This document shows, piece by piece, positions 9,002-17,978 of a stretch of DNA of 35,688 bases (positions are counted from its first letter, which is position 1; each line of letters opens with the position of its first letter). The translations under genes and the position numbers were made by a program. The stretch covers positions 1 to 35,688 of the forward strand of contig CANOYR010000014.1 of assembly GCA_947571655.1 (NCBI GenBank). The letters run 5' to 3'. Origin of the DNA: an uncultured Caryophanales bacterium (lineage in GTDB: Bacteria > Bacillota_I > Bacilli_A > RF39 > UBA660). A model generated the notes under the pieces. The model had not been told where the DNA came from, ran no database searches, and saw only the letters and a list, made by a program, of their open reading frames with translations.

Positions 9002-11656
9002 ATGAAATTAAAATTTAAAGCAGATGCAACCGATGTATTAATTTTTGTTATTTTTGCAATCTTTTTATTATATGTTGTTTGTCTTGGAGTATTAAATTTT
9101 CCAACACTAGCATTAGAGGGACATTTTTATGGATTAAATCCACTTCCTGCCTTTGCCCCAAACAGAATTGCTGCAACACTAGTCCTTTATTTACTATTTC
9201 TAGCAGGAATCTTTATGTCGGTCAGTTCTTACTTTTTTGAAAGAGAATCAGGAATTGGCTTTTCAACCGAAAAATCAGATAAAGGATATAGTCGTTGGTG
9301 TAAAGAAAAAGAAATGAAACAAGGTTATAAAATGGCGATGATTCATCCAGGAGAAGATTTAACCAATGCTGCTGGAGTCCCATTAATTCTAAAAGATAAC
9401 GAAGTTTGGGTAGACAATGGAGAATACCATAGCTTAGTAATCGGAGCAACAGGTTCTGGAAAAACACAAACGGTCATCTTTCCAACGGTAAACGTTTTAG
9501 CCAAAAAAAGAGAATCCATGATTATTACAGATCCGAAAGGTGAAATTTATGAAAATACATCAAATATGCTTCGTGAAAAGGGATATAATGTATTAGTACT
9601 AAACTTCCGTGATCCTCAACAAGGGAATGCTTGGAATCCATTATCACTACCATATCGAATTTATAAATCTGGAAATCAAGACAAAGCAATCGAATTATTA
9701 GATGACCTTGCTGCAAATATTTTGTATGAAGAAAAAAGCGGAAATGCAGATCCATTCTGGGAAAAAACATCTGCTGACTATTTCTCAGGACTTGCACTTG
9801 GAATGTTTGAGGACACAACAGAAGATAAAGTAAACTTAAATACAATTAGTTTAATGACGACTGTAGGAGAAGAAAAATTTGGTGGAGGAACCTATATCAA
9901 ATCCTATTTTGAAACCAAAGATCCATCTTCTGCAGCATACACCAATGCATCAGGAACCATTATGGCACCAAATGAAACGAAGGGATCGATTATCTCTGTA
10001 TTTAAACAAAAAATTAAACTATTTGCTTCCCGTGAAAATTTATCAGAAATGCTTTCACATAGTGACTTTGATTTAAAGACAATTGGTGAAAAACCAACCG
10101 CTTTATTTATTGTCATTCAAGATGAAAAGAAAACATACCACTCGTTGGTAACAATTTTACTAAAACAATGTTATGAAACCTTAATTAGTGTTGCACAAGA
10201 ACATGGAGGAAAACTTCCTGTTCGTACCAATTTTTTATTGGATGAGTTTGCTAATATGCCACCATTAAAAGATATTACGACAATGATTACCGCTGCACGT
10301 TCTCGTCAAGTACGTTTCACAATGATTATCCAGAACTTTGCACAGTTAGATCAAGTATATGGAAAAGAAAATGCGGAAACCATTAAGGGAAACTGTGGAA
10401 ATATCATTTATTTAATTACAACTGAGTTAAAAGCACTAGAAGAAATTTCCAAAATGTGTGGAGAAGTAAAGAGTAAGAAAGATGATAAAACAGCTTCAAC
10501 ACCACTAGTTACAATTAGTGAGCTTCAAAGAATGAAGCAGTTTGAAGTAATTATTATGCGTATTCGTCAAGCCCCTTTCAAAACAAAATTTACTCCAGAT
10601 TTTAAGATGAAATGGGATAAAGAATATCCAAAAGCAACTTATCCAACGAGAGAAAAACAAGAAGTTCATACTTTTGATATTCGTGAGTTTGTAAAAGAAA
10701 AGAAAAAAGCAAAATTAATGGAAATGATGAATAATCCTCAAGGAGAAGGAGGAAGTTCTGGTGGAATGGGACTACCACCAATGGGAATGCCTGGAATGCC
10801 TGGCTTACCACAAATGGCAGGAATGATTCCAAAACCAAGTGGAATTTCTAATAATTCCCGATTAGCAAAATCAGGCTTTAATGTCGATGATTTGGTAAAG
10901 AAAATCGATGCTAAAATTGCCCAGATTGAAGCAGAGGAAAAGCGTAAAAAAGAAGCGGAAGCAACTCCACCACCAAAAATACAAGATGCTATTTTTGAAC
11001 CTATAAAAGACAAAAAAGAATTAGAAATTCCAATTCCAAATCAAGAAATAATAGAAAAAGACATAAAAAAACCATCCTCATCTTCTGATTTAAAAATGGA
11101 TTTTCTAGCACCAAAGAAAGAAAAAACAGTTTCTAATTTTGAACCTGGAATAAATAATTTGATAAAAGAAAAAGAAGAACCTCTAGTAGAAAAAGAAAAG
11201 AAACCAATCCTTTCTTCTACTGATTTAAAAATGGATTTTAAAGATACAAAATTAAAAGGAAAACTTTCATCTTCTGACCTAATTATGACCCTTCCACCAA
11301 AAAAAGAAGAACAACCAATCCAGAAATCATTAGAAAAAGAAGAGCCTCAAGAACCAAGAAAAATGTCAGTAACGGATTTACTAGCAAACAGTGCTTTTTC
11401 TCCATCAAATTCAAATCCAAAACCAATAGAAGAAGATAAATTCTTTGAACAATTCAAAGAAAAACCAATCCCAGAACCAGAGAAAAAGAACATCCCTATA
11501 GAACCCGTCAAAATAGAACCACAAATTTTTGATAAACCTATAGAACAACAAAAAGAAAATATCCAACCAGAAATAATCGTTCATCAAGAAAATATTCCAG
11601 AAAAAGAAATTGATGTTACAGATGACCAATTTTTCGATGATTTTTTTGACGATTAA
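9002..11656 (+). CDS. virD4: VirD4/TraG-type coupling ATPase with long disordered tail
   Basis: Two N-terminal membrane helices (about 10-32 and 56-78) are followed by the ATPase domain with Walker A GATGSGKTQ (148-156) and Walker B FLLDEFANMPP (411-421). This is the coupling protein (VirD4/TraG, PcfC class) that brings substrates to the secretion channel. After about residue 570 the sequence changes to a Gly/Met/Pro-rich linker and then roughly 240 residues rich in Lys, Glu and Pro, with repeats of SSDLKMDF type, ending in a very acidic TDDQFFDDFFDD. Such a tail is probably unstructured and might bind substrates or partners. The family is usually nearer 550-700 residues; 884 is long because of the tail. 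It is the last gene of the operon, with a terminator overlapping its stop codon. Confidence 0.9.
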   Translation: MKLKFKADATDVLIFVIFAIFLLYVVCLGVLNFPTLALEGHFYGLNPLPAFAPNRIAATLVLYLLFLAGIFMSVSSYFFERESGIGFSTEKSDKGYSRWCKEKEMKQGYKMAMIHPGEDLTNAAGVPLILKDNEVWVDNGEYHSLVIGATGSGKTQTVIFPTVNVLAKKRESMIITDPKGEIYENTSNMLREKGYNVLVLNFRDPQQGNAWNPLSLPYRIYKSGNQDKAIELLDDLAANILYEEKSGNADPFWEKTSADYFSGLALGMFEDTTEDKVNLNTISLMTTVGEEKFGGGTYIKSYFETKDPSSAAYTNASGTIMAPNETKGSIISVFKQKIKLFASRENLSEMLSHSDFDLKTIGEKPTALFIVIQDEKKTYHSLVTILLKQCYETLISVAQEHGGKLPVRTNFLLDEFANMPPLKDITTMITAARSRQVRFTMIIQNFAQLDQVYGKENAETIKGNCGNIIYLITTELKALEEISKMCGEVKSKKDDKTASTPLVTISELQRMKQFEVIIMRIRQAPFKTKFTPDFKMKWDKEYPKATYPTREKQEVHTFDIREFVKEKKKAKLMEMMNNPQGEGGSSGGMGLPPMGMPGMPGLPQMAGMIPKPSGISNNSRLAKSGFNVDDLVKKIDAKIAQIEAEEKRKKEAEATPPPKIQDAIFEPIKDKKELEIPIPNQEIIEKDIKKPSSSSDLKMDFLAPKKEKTVSNFEPGINNLIKEKEEPLVEKEKKPILSSTDLKMDFKDTKLKGKLSSSDLIMTLPPKKEEQPIQKSLEKEEPQEPRKMSVTDLLANSAFSPSNSNPKPIEEDKFFEQFKEKPIPEPEKKNIPIEPVKIEPQIFDKPIEQQKENIQPEIIVHQENIPEKEIDVTDDQFFDDFFDD
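11072..11385 (+). repeat. Repeated SSDLKMDF-like motif in coupling protein tail
   Basis: Four related motifs are encoded: PSSSSDLKMDF (11072-11104), LSSTDLKMDF (11212-11241), LSSSDLIMTL (about 11263-11292) and KMSVTDLLAN (about 11359-11388). They are spaced about 20-45 residues apart within a Lys/Glu/Pro-rich sequence. They look like short linear binding motifs; this role is inferred. Confidence 0.6.
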
Positions 11657-11682
11657 AGTGATACTTGTGATCACTTTTTTTT
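11655..11682 (+). terminator. Terminator of the T4SS operon
   Basis: AAAGTGAT (11655-11662) pairs with ATCACTTT (11670-11677) across a 7-base loop, followed by a T run. It overlaps the stop codon of the coupling protein gene. Confidence 0.85.
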
Positions 11683-11711
11683 ATTTTCCATAGAATATAG
11701 TAGGTGATATC

Positions 11712-12023
11712 ATGTATGATTCTATCGATATTCAGGATATCGACCACTTTACAACAGTCGAAAACATCATCGATATTCGGGATAAATATCAATATCTACT
11801 AGGTCATTTACCGAATGCAAAAAATATTCCATATATTTACTTAATCATGACACCTGAAAACTATCTAAATAAAGAACAAACATATTATGTATATTGCAGC
11901 CATGGGGAAAAAAGTAGAAAAATATGTAGTCATTTAAAAGAACTAGGTTATCAAGTAATTGATTTAATTGGTGGATACGAAACATATCAACAAGGAAAAG
12001 AATCAAAAGAAGAGAATGAATAA
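11712..12023 (+). CDS. Rhodanese-domain protein
   Basis: The 103-residue product is a single rhodanese-like domain. It has the family start (VENIIDIRDKYQYLLGHLPN, where the RD and GHLPNA elements are characteristic) and an active-site loop with Cys62 in YCSHGEKSRK. Such proteins carry sulfur as a persulfide on that Cys. The ribosome site and start are AGGTGATATCATG, as in two other genes here. It is flanked by terminators, so it appears to be a separate small unit. No partner gene reveals its pathway. Confidence 0.85.
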   Translation: MYDSIDIQDIDHFTTVENIIDIRDKYQYLLGHLPNAKNIPYIYLIMTPENYLNKEQTYYVYCSHGEKSRKICSHLKELGYQVIDLIGGYETYQQGKESKEENE

Positions 12024-12043
12024 TCGAAATATAGTAAATCAGA

Positions 12044-12067
12044 AAAAAAGGAGAAAACTCCTTTTTT
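12044..12067 (+). terminator. Terminator after rhodanese gene
   Basis: AAAAAAGGAG (12044-12053) pairs with CTCCTTTTTT (12058-12067) across a 4-base loop, ending in six T. It lies 20 bases after the rhodanese stop. Confidence 0.8.
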
Positions 12068-12140
12068 ACTTAGAAAGAAAAAATAATGTTTCGTTGCCCA
12101 AAAAGTGGAAAATACATAATTTCTTGAAAAGAAGGAGAAG

Positions 12141-12163
12141 AACTATATTTGTTATAGTTTTTT
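12141..12163 (+). terminator. Second terminator-like hairpin
   Basis: AACTATA (12141-12147) pairs with TATAGTT (12153-12159) across TTTGT, followed by TTTT. With the hairpin at 12044 it lies in the 339-base gene-free gap 12024-12362. No gene is seen between the two hairpins. The rest of the gap is AT-rich and shows no clear promoter; a palindrome AGATATATCT lies at 12330-12339. Confidence 0.55.
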
Positions 12164-12362
12164 CTATTTTTTTTATAAATATGATATACATTAATAAGAA
12201 ATAATGATAAAATAAAAATTAAAATAGAGAGTGTAAAAAAGAAAAACATTGTATTTTTAATCAATCAACCAGGAAGATAACCAGTAATTATAAACACATA
12301 TATTAGAAAAATTGTTTTCCAAAAATATAAGATATATCTCTTATAACAAAGGTGATGAAGAA

Positions 12363-14606
12363 ATGAAAAAGTATATAACTCCACTAAAACAAAAACTTGG
12401 AAAAAAGAAATTGAGGAATACGAGCATAATTGGGATAATTGTGATTAGCATCTTTTTTATTCAAATTGGATATGCTGTGTTAGAATCCTCACTAAATATT
12501 AGTGGAGAGGCAGTAATGAGAGTTCCACTAAAGAAACTATTATATGCACCTTTTGATTCACTTGGACAAGCGAATCCCCCTCGGATGTTACTTTATGCTT
12601 CAATGGATGAAATTGGACAAGCAGATCCTTATCGAATGTTGCTTTACGCCCCAATGAATGGTACTGGGGATGTAACTGGTAATAAAGAACCATTAAAGGA
12701 AGAAATATCAGAAAGTTATTTTGATATCATTGGAAGTCCTACCATCGAAGGAAGAGAAGAACAATCGAAATTTGGAGGATCTAGTCTATATTTTCCAGGG
12801 ACAATTACCCAAAGAGTGAATATAAAAAATGAATATTTAAATTTTGGATATAATGATTTTACGATTAGTTTTTGGATCAATCCAGAATATAATAATACAT
12901 CCGTCCTTCCACCAGCATCTACAGTATTTTCAACAGATAATCAGGTTCAAGAAAACAATCTTAGAATGTACTTATCTGATGGAAATTATGGACATCAATT
13001 ATCTTTATGGAGTGGTGTAAATTTTATAATCGGAACAAATGTATCAGCACCATTTGGAGAATGGAGCCATTGTGCAGTTGTGAGAAAGAGTGGAGTATTT
13101 TCTCTTTATTTGAATGGAAAAAAGATAGGAGAAAATTCCATAGCGAAAACTTTAATGATCAATCTGCATGATTTATCAATCGGGGGAGGAAATGGAAATG
13201 ATGCAGGAATCACAACACAGACACATAACATTTCCTATAAAGGATATATGGATGACTTTGTGATTTATAACTATGCGAAATATGATGGAGATTTCACTCC
13301 ACCCGATGTAGAGGCTTCCAAAGATCCACTGAATCGTGAAGGAAGGAAGTTAGCAATTAAAGATACAATTTCTGATAAAGAATTTGAAGTATTAGGAAAT
13401 GCGCAAGTAGTAGGAACAAGTGAACAAAAGAAATTTGGAAATGCTTCTTTATATTTTCCAGGAACAGAGATGCAAAGAATTCATATAGAAAATAAAGATT
13501 TGAATTTTGGACTTTCTGACTTTACGATTAGTTTTTGGCTATATCCAGAAATACAAAATACATATATTTCTCACTATGCTCCCGTAATATTTTCAACAGA
13601 TAATCCCTATCAAGAAAATAATCTATTTCTAATTTTATTTAACAAAGCCTATTATGACAGTAAAATATCACTATGGAATTTTGATAATTCTATTCACTTA
13701 GAAACGAATATAGAATATAAACCATTGGAATGGAAACATTACGCAGTAGTAAGAAAAGATGGAGTATTTACTGTTTATCAAGATGGGATTAAAATAGGAG
13801 AGTCAGATCAATATAAAAATCATCTGATTGATCTTTCTGATTTTAGCATTGGAGGAGCGAATTGGGAAGCGAATGCATATAAAGGATATATGGATGACTT
13901 TGCGATTTATAATTATGCGAAATATGATGGAAATTTCACTCCTCCTACAGTCGATGCATTCAAAGATCCATTAAATAAAGAAGGAGTTCAGTTAGTCATT
14001 AAAGATACAGTCTCTGATAAAAAATTTGAAGTATTAGGAGGTGCTCAAGTAGTAGGAACAAATGAACAAAAAAAATTTGGGAATGCTTCTTTATATTTTC
14101 CAGGAACAGAGATGCAAAGAATTCATATAGAAAATAAAGATTTGAATTTTGGACTTTCTGATTTTACGATTAGTTTTTGGTTATATCCAGAAGTAAAAGA
14201 TACAGAAGTTGCCCATTCTGCTCCACTCATCTTTGGAACAGAAAATCTTGATCAAAAAAATAATTTTCTTTTATTTTTATATAATTTAGTACTAAATACT
14301 AAAATATCATTGTGGAATTATGATAGTTCTTTATACTTAGACACAAATATAGAATATACACCATCAGAATGGAAGCATTATGCGATAGTAAGAAAAGATG
14401 GAGTATTTATAGTTTATCAAGATGGAATTAAAATAGGAGAATCAGATCAACTTAAAAATTATCTAATTGATATTTCTGATTTTACAATTGGAGGAAGTAA
14501 TTATACTGGAACAGCATATAAAGGATATATGGATGACTTTGCGATTTATAATAAGGCAATTTATGATGGGAACTTTACACCTCCTAATAATCCTGCAGGA
14601 AAATAA
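12363..14606 (+). CDS. Surface protein with three LamG-like domains
   Basis: ATG 12363 is chosen because AAAGGTGA (12348-12355) is well placed before it; the frame extends upstream only to a TTG at 12312 without a site. The 747-residue product has a short basic N-terminus, a membrane helix (about 21-40) and then GYAVLESSLNISGEA, a pattern seen after signal anchors of exported proteins. Next come 17-residue tandem repeats (from residue 59), then three concanavalin/LamG-like domains of about 215 residues (near 100-310, 320-530 and 535-745). Each contains FTISFW, a W-x-H-x-A-V-V-R-K-x-G strand and KGYMDDFAIYNYA. LamG domains bind carbohydrates or proteins, so a role in attachment is likely. It follows the T4SS block but has its own terminator. 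Domains 2 and 3 are recent duplicates. Confidence 0.75.
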   Translation: MKKYITPLKQKLGKKKLRNTSIIGIIVISIFFIQIGYAVLESSLNISGEAVMRVPLKKLLYAPFDSLGQANPPRMLLYASMDEIGQADPYRMLLYAPMNGTGDVTGNKEPLKEEISESYFDIIGSPTIEGREEQSKFGGSSLYFPGTITQRVNIKNEYLNFGYNDFTISFWINPEYNNTSVLPPASTVFSTDNQVQENNLRMYLSDGNYGHQLSLWSGVNFIIGTNVSAPFGEWSHCAVVRKSGVFSLYLNGKKIGENSIAKTLMINLHDLSIGGGNGNDAGITTQTHNISYKGYMDDFVIYNYAKYDGDFTPPDVEASKDPLNREGRKLAIKDTISDKEFEVLGNAQVVGTSEQKKFGNASLYFPGTEMQRIHIENKDLNFGLSDFTISFWLYPEIQNTYISHYAPVIFSTDNPYQENNLFLILFNKAYYDSKISLWNFDNSIHLETNIEYKPLEWKHYAVVRKDGVFTVYQDGIKIGESDQYKNHLIDLSDFSIGGANWEANAYKGYMDDFAIYNYAKYDGNFTPPTVDAFKDPLNKEGVQLVIKDTVSDKKFEVLGGAQVVGTNEQKKFGNASLYFPGTEMQRIHIENKDLNFGLSDFTISFWLYPEVKDTEVAHSAPLIFGTENLDQKNNFLLFLYNLVLNTKISLWNYDSSLYLDTNIEYTPSEWKHYAIVRKDGVFIVYQDGIKIGESDQLKNYLIDISDFTIGGSNYTGTAYKGYMDDFAIYNKAIYDGNFTPPNNPAGK
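12537..12680 (+). repeat. 51-bp tandem repeat (about 2.8 copies) in LamG protein gene
   Basis: Units begin at 12537, 12588 and 12639. They encode LLYAPFDSLGQANPPRM, LLYASMDEIGQADPYRM and a shortened LLYAPMNGTGD. The period is exactly 51 bases. The repeats fall between the membrane anchor and the first LamG domain. Confidence 0.85.
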
Positions 14607-14628
14607 AGGGTTCGAAAGAACTCTTTTT
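14605..14628 (+). terminator. Terminator after LamG protein gene
   Basis: A 9-bp stem (14605-14613 with 14618-14626, one G-U pair) is closed by a GAAA tetraloop and followed by T residues. It overlaps the stop codon. Confidence 0.85.
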
Positions 14629-14765
14629 ATTGTGAAAAGAATTGTACAAAAAGCCGAAGTTCAAAAGTAAATTGTAAGTCTACTAAAGCACGATAAAGTG
14701 CAAGTTTTAATTGATAAAATTTGTATTTTTTTTTATAAAATCTACTTTTCTTTTAAAAAAAAGTA

Positions 14766-14774
14766 TGCTATAAT
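14766..14774 (+). promoter_or_regulatory. Extended -10 promoter of typA
   Basis: TGCTATAAT (TGn plus TATAAT at 14769-14774) lies 33 bases before the typA start. The -35 region is a poor match, as is common with extended -10 promoters. Confidence 0.6.
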
Positions 14775-14806
14775 CGTCAAGGTATATTTAGGGAAGTGAA
14801 TTTTAT

Positions 14807-16621
14807 ATGAAGAAAAGAAATATTGCCATTATTGCCCATGTAGATCATGGAAAAACAACCTTAGTAGATGAGATTTTAAAAACAAGTGGAACCTTTAGAG
14901 AAAACGAAGATGTCAGTGATTTATCGATGGATTCTAACCAATTGGAAAAGGAACGTGGAATTACCATTTTAGCAAAAACAACAGCGATTAATTATAAAGA
15001 TTATAGAATTAACATTATGGATACTCCAGGACATGCAGACTTTGGTGGAGAAGTAGAAAGAATTATGAATATGGTAGATGGAGTCCTTTTGGTAGTAGAT
15101 GCCTATGAGGGAACCATGCCACAAACTCGTTTTGTGTTAAAAAAAGCTCTAGCTGCTAAAGTAAAACCGATTGTTGTAATCAACAAGGTAGATAAACCGA
15201 GTGCTAGAGTAAATCAAGTAGTAGATGAAGTGCTTGATTTGTTTATAGAACTAGGAGCAGATGATGATCAATTAGAATTTAAAGTAGTTTATGCATCTGC
15301 CTTAAATGGAACCTCTAGTCTGGACTCAAAATTAGAAACACAAACACCAGGATTTACAGAACTTTTAGACTTAATTATTGATGAAATTCCAGAACCTAGT
15401 GGTTCTAGTAGTGAACATTTACAATTTCAACCAGCACTTTTAGATTATAATGAGTTTGTTGGAAGAATTGGAATTGGTCGTATTCAAAATGGAACGATTA
15501 AAGTAGGACAAACAGTAAACTGCATTCGATTAGATAAAACGACCAAATCTTTCCGTATTCAAAAATTATTTGGTTATTTAGGTTATAAAAGAATTGAAAT
15601 TGAAAGCGCAGAAGCAGGAGACATTATTGCGATTGCTGGTTTAAGTGATATCTCAGTTGGAGAAACAATTTGTGCACAAGGAGAGAATTATCCATTACCA
15701 ATTTTACATATCGATGAACCAACTCTTCAGATGACCTTTGGAACCAATACCTCACCATTTGTTGGAAAAGAAGGAAAATTTTTAACGGCACGTCAAATAG
15801 AAGATCGACTAAACAAAGAACTTCAAAGAGATGTTAGTTTGAGAGTAGAACCGAGCGATGGAGAAAGTTGGTTAGTATCAGGACGTGGAGAACTTCACTT
15901 ATCAATTTTAATTGAAAACATGCGTCGTGAAGGATTTGAATTAGAGGTTTCCAAACCAAAGGTAATTATTAAAGAAGAAAATGGAATGAAGATGGAGCCT
16001 TATGAAGATTTACAAATTGAAGTTCCAGAAGAATCCGTTGGTTCAGTAATTGAACAGTTAGGAACCCGTGGAGCGATAATGGAAAGTATGACAAACTTTG
16101 AAAATCAAGTTCGCTTAAACTATACGGTTCCATCTCGAGGACTCATCGGTTTTATGACTGATTTTATGACCATGACGAAAGGATATGGAATTATCAATCA
16201 TACCTTTAAAGAATATCGTCCCTATGAGAATATTACAGTTGGAGAAAGAAAACTTGGAGTTTTAGTATCGAATGATACTGGAAAAAGTACAGCATATTCC
16301 TTAGGTCAATTAGAAGATCGTGGAATTATGTTTATTGAACCATCAACAGACGTATATGAGGGAATGATTATCGGAGAATGTAACCGAGAAAATGATTTAG
16401 CTGTAAATGTAGTAAAAGGAAAGCAGTTAACCAACATGCGTGCAGCAAGTGCAGATAAAACAGTTGTTTTAAAAAGACCACGCCCAATTACTTTAGAGTA
16501 TGCTTTAGACTATATTAATGGTGATGAATTGGTAGAAGTAACCCCACAATCCATTCGAATTCGAAAGCGGATTTTAAATACAGATCAAAGAAAAAAATTT
16601 GATGCTAGAAAAAATCAATAA
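14807..16621 (+). CDS. typA: Ribosome-associated GTPase TypA/BipA
   Basis: The 604-residue product has all translational GTPase motifs: G1 AHVDHGKT (10-17), the ERGITI switch (49-54), DTPGH (72-76) and NKVD (126-129). The C-terminal half carries [12 protein letters not shown] and the TypA-specific end with [16 protein letters not shown]. Length is normal for TypA (about 600-615). TypA binds the 70S ribosome and supports assembly of the large subunit and growth under stress. The start follows AGGGAAGTGA. It is a single-gene unit with its own promoter and terminator. A tRNA-like or regulatory leader is not seen. Confidence 0.97.
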   Translation: MKKRNIAIIAHVDHGKTTLVDEILKTSGTFRENEDVSDLSMDSNQLEKERGITILAKTTAINYKDYRINIMDTPGHADFGGEVERIMNMVDGVLLVVDAYEGTMPQTRFVLKKALAAKVKPIVVINKVDKPSARVNQVVDEVLDLFIELGADDDQLEFKVVYASALNGTSSLDSKLETQTPGFTELLDLIIDEIPEPSGSSSEHLQFQPALLDYNEFVGRIGIGRIQNGTIKVGQTVNCIRLDKTTKSFRIQKLFGYLGYKRIEIESAEAGDIIAIAGLSDISVGETICAQGENYPLPILHIDEPTLQMTFGTNTSPFVGKEGKFLTARQIEDRLNKELQRDVSLRVEPSDGESWLVSGRGELHLSILIENMRREGFELEVSKPKVIIKEENGMKMEPYEDLQIEVPEESVGSVIEQLGTRGAIMESMTNFENQVRLNYTVPSRGLIGFMTDFMTMTKGYGIINHTFKEYRPYENITVGERKLGVLVSNDTGKSTAYSLGQLEDRGIMFIEPSTDVYEGMIIGECNRENDLAVNVVKGKQLTNMRAASADKTVVLKRPRPITLEYALDYINGDELVEVTPQSIRIRKRILNTDQRKKFDARKNQ

Positions 16622-16647
16622 AGTACTTTTAAAAGTACTTTATTTTT
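16617..16647 (+). terminator. Terminator after typA
   Basis: A 14-bp perfect palindrome (16617-16630 with 16631-16644) ends in TTTTT and overlaps the typA stop codon. The symmetric A/T ends would also allow termination from the other side. Confidence 0.85.
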
Positions 16648-16655
16648 GTTATAAT
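16647..16655 (+). promoter_or_regulatory. Extended -10 promoter
   Basis: TGTTATAAT directly follows the typA terminator, with AAGGGG and ATG 16681 about 26 bases downstream. No good -35 is seen. Confidence 0.5.
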
Positions 16656-16680
16656 AAAAATACAATAAGGGGATGTAAAA

Positions 16681-17766
16681 ATGAATGAAAATACAAATAA
16701 TAACCAAGAACAAAACTTAGAATCAGTAAATACAGTTCCAAAGGTAGAATCAATAGCTAATCCACCAATTCAGCCAGTACCTGTTATTCAAAACCAAGAA
16801 AATCAAGATACTCCTTCAGAAACAATCGCTACCTCTAATGAAGTACAACCAATCGTATCTTCTAATGGAAATCAAAATCAACCACTACCAAATCAAACAG
16901 AAGGACAAATAGAAAGCCAGTCTACTCAATCGATGGCAACTGCACAAAACCAAAAAACACCAATTCAAGTATCAAATCCAACACCTGCAGTAGAACAAAC
17001 CTCAGCGGGTAGAATTCCAGTAGCACCTCCATCCACTTCTGCAAATGTAAACCCAATACTAAAAGAAACAAATAAAGTTTCTTTTAAAGAAAAACAACCT
17101 GAAACAGTAGAAGTTTCTTCTGCTTCTCCAATGGAAAATAAAAAAGAAAAAAAGAAAACAAAAAGTAAAATTCCACTAATTATTTTCTTTATTTTCCTAT
17201 TTGCATTTATAATATTCCTTCCTAATATCAATGACTATTTTAAAGAACAAGAAGGAAAGAAAAAAATAGAACAATTTGATCAACAGTTAAAAGACGAAGA
17301 AGAAAAACAAAGAAAAGAGGAAGAAGAAGCTAAAAAAAGAGAAGAGGAACAGCGAAAAGAAGAAGAGCAATACAAAACATTAACTTGTACGTTAGCTCCA
17401 GTAGAAGATTTAAATAAAACCATCACAACTACCCAGGAACTAACCTATGCAAACGATAAAATAAAAAGTGTAGTTATAACAAAAGAAACGACATATCAAT
17501 CACTAGACGAAGAATATACATATAATAAATCATTATGTGAAGATAAAACAATCGCAGCAGCTTAGCTCACTGGATATGAGTTTAGTTGTAGTGTTTCTGA
17601 ACTTTTAATCGAAGAAAATCATTCTTATGATTTAAAAGATTTTAAAACGCAAACATTGACCAATAAAGATGGTACTGAAGAAACCATTACAACAGAATAT
17701 CAATATGATAGTTCATTAAAAGAAATTCAACAATCCTTAACTGATCAGGGTTATATTTGCCAGTAA
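16681..17766 (+). pseudogene. Membrane-anchored protein gene interrupted by in-frame TAG
   Basis: AAGGGGATG lies upstream of ATG 16681. The frame runs 294 codons, meets TAG at 17563-17565, and continues in the same frame for 66 more sense codons to TAA at 17764-17766. Residues 1-155 are Gln/Asn/Pro/Ser/Thr-rich and cytoplasmic. A membrane helix (about 163-182) and a Glu/Lys-rich coiled coil (about 187-232) follow, then an exported domain. The part before the stop has CTLAPVEDLN...SLCEDK. The part after has YEFSCSVSELL...GYICQ, with similar strand and Cys spacing, so the two belong to one two-lobed, probably disulfide-bonded domain. It may be a nonsense mutant, or a truncated 294-residue protein may still be made. 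The family is unknown to me. Confidence 0.65.
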
Positions 17767-17836
17767 AAAAAGAAAAATATAAAAAGTATTGCATTTTTTA
17801 ATTATCTTTTTATAAATTCTTGAGTCTATAAATAAA

Positions 17837-17976
17837 ATTGTGTAAAACAAAAATCTTTCCATGATAAAATAAAAGAAATGGAGAGATTTTTAAATGGAAC
17901 AACAAAGAAAAAATTAAAAAGTGAGTTTGGAGAAATTGACTTTAAAGCACCAAGAGATAGAAAAGGAGAATTATAA
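17837..17976 (+). mobile_element. Remnant of an IS256-family insertion sequence
   Basis: A short frame from ATG 17878 to TAA 17976 reads, after a few residues, NGTTKKKLKSEFGEIDFKAP followed by RDRKGEL. This is the N-terminal conserved block of IS256-family transposases (RNGYSKKTVKSxxGEVExxVPRDRxGEF type). About 100 N-terminal and 250 C-terminal residues are missing. ATTGTGTAAAAC at 17837-17848 resembles IS256-family terminal repeats; that part is less sure. The remnant ends at the ribosome binding site of the HAD pseudogene. Confidence 0.6.
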
Positions 17977-17978
17977 TT

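Noticed and set aside
11968..12204. A 78-residue plus-strand frame after the rhodanese gene
   Set aside because: It starts inside the rhodanese gene, runs through its terminator and a second hairpin, and is mostly Lys/Arg/Ile from AT-rich DNA. No ribosome site.
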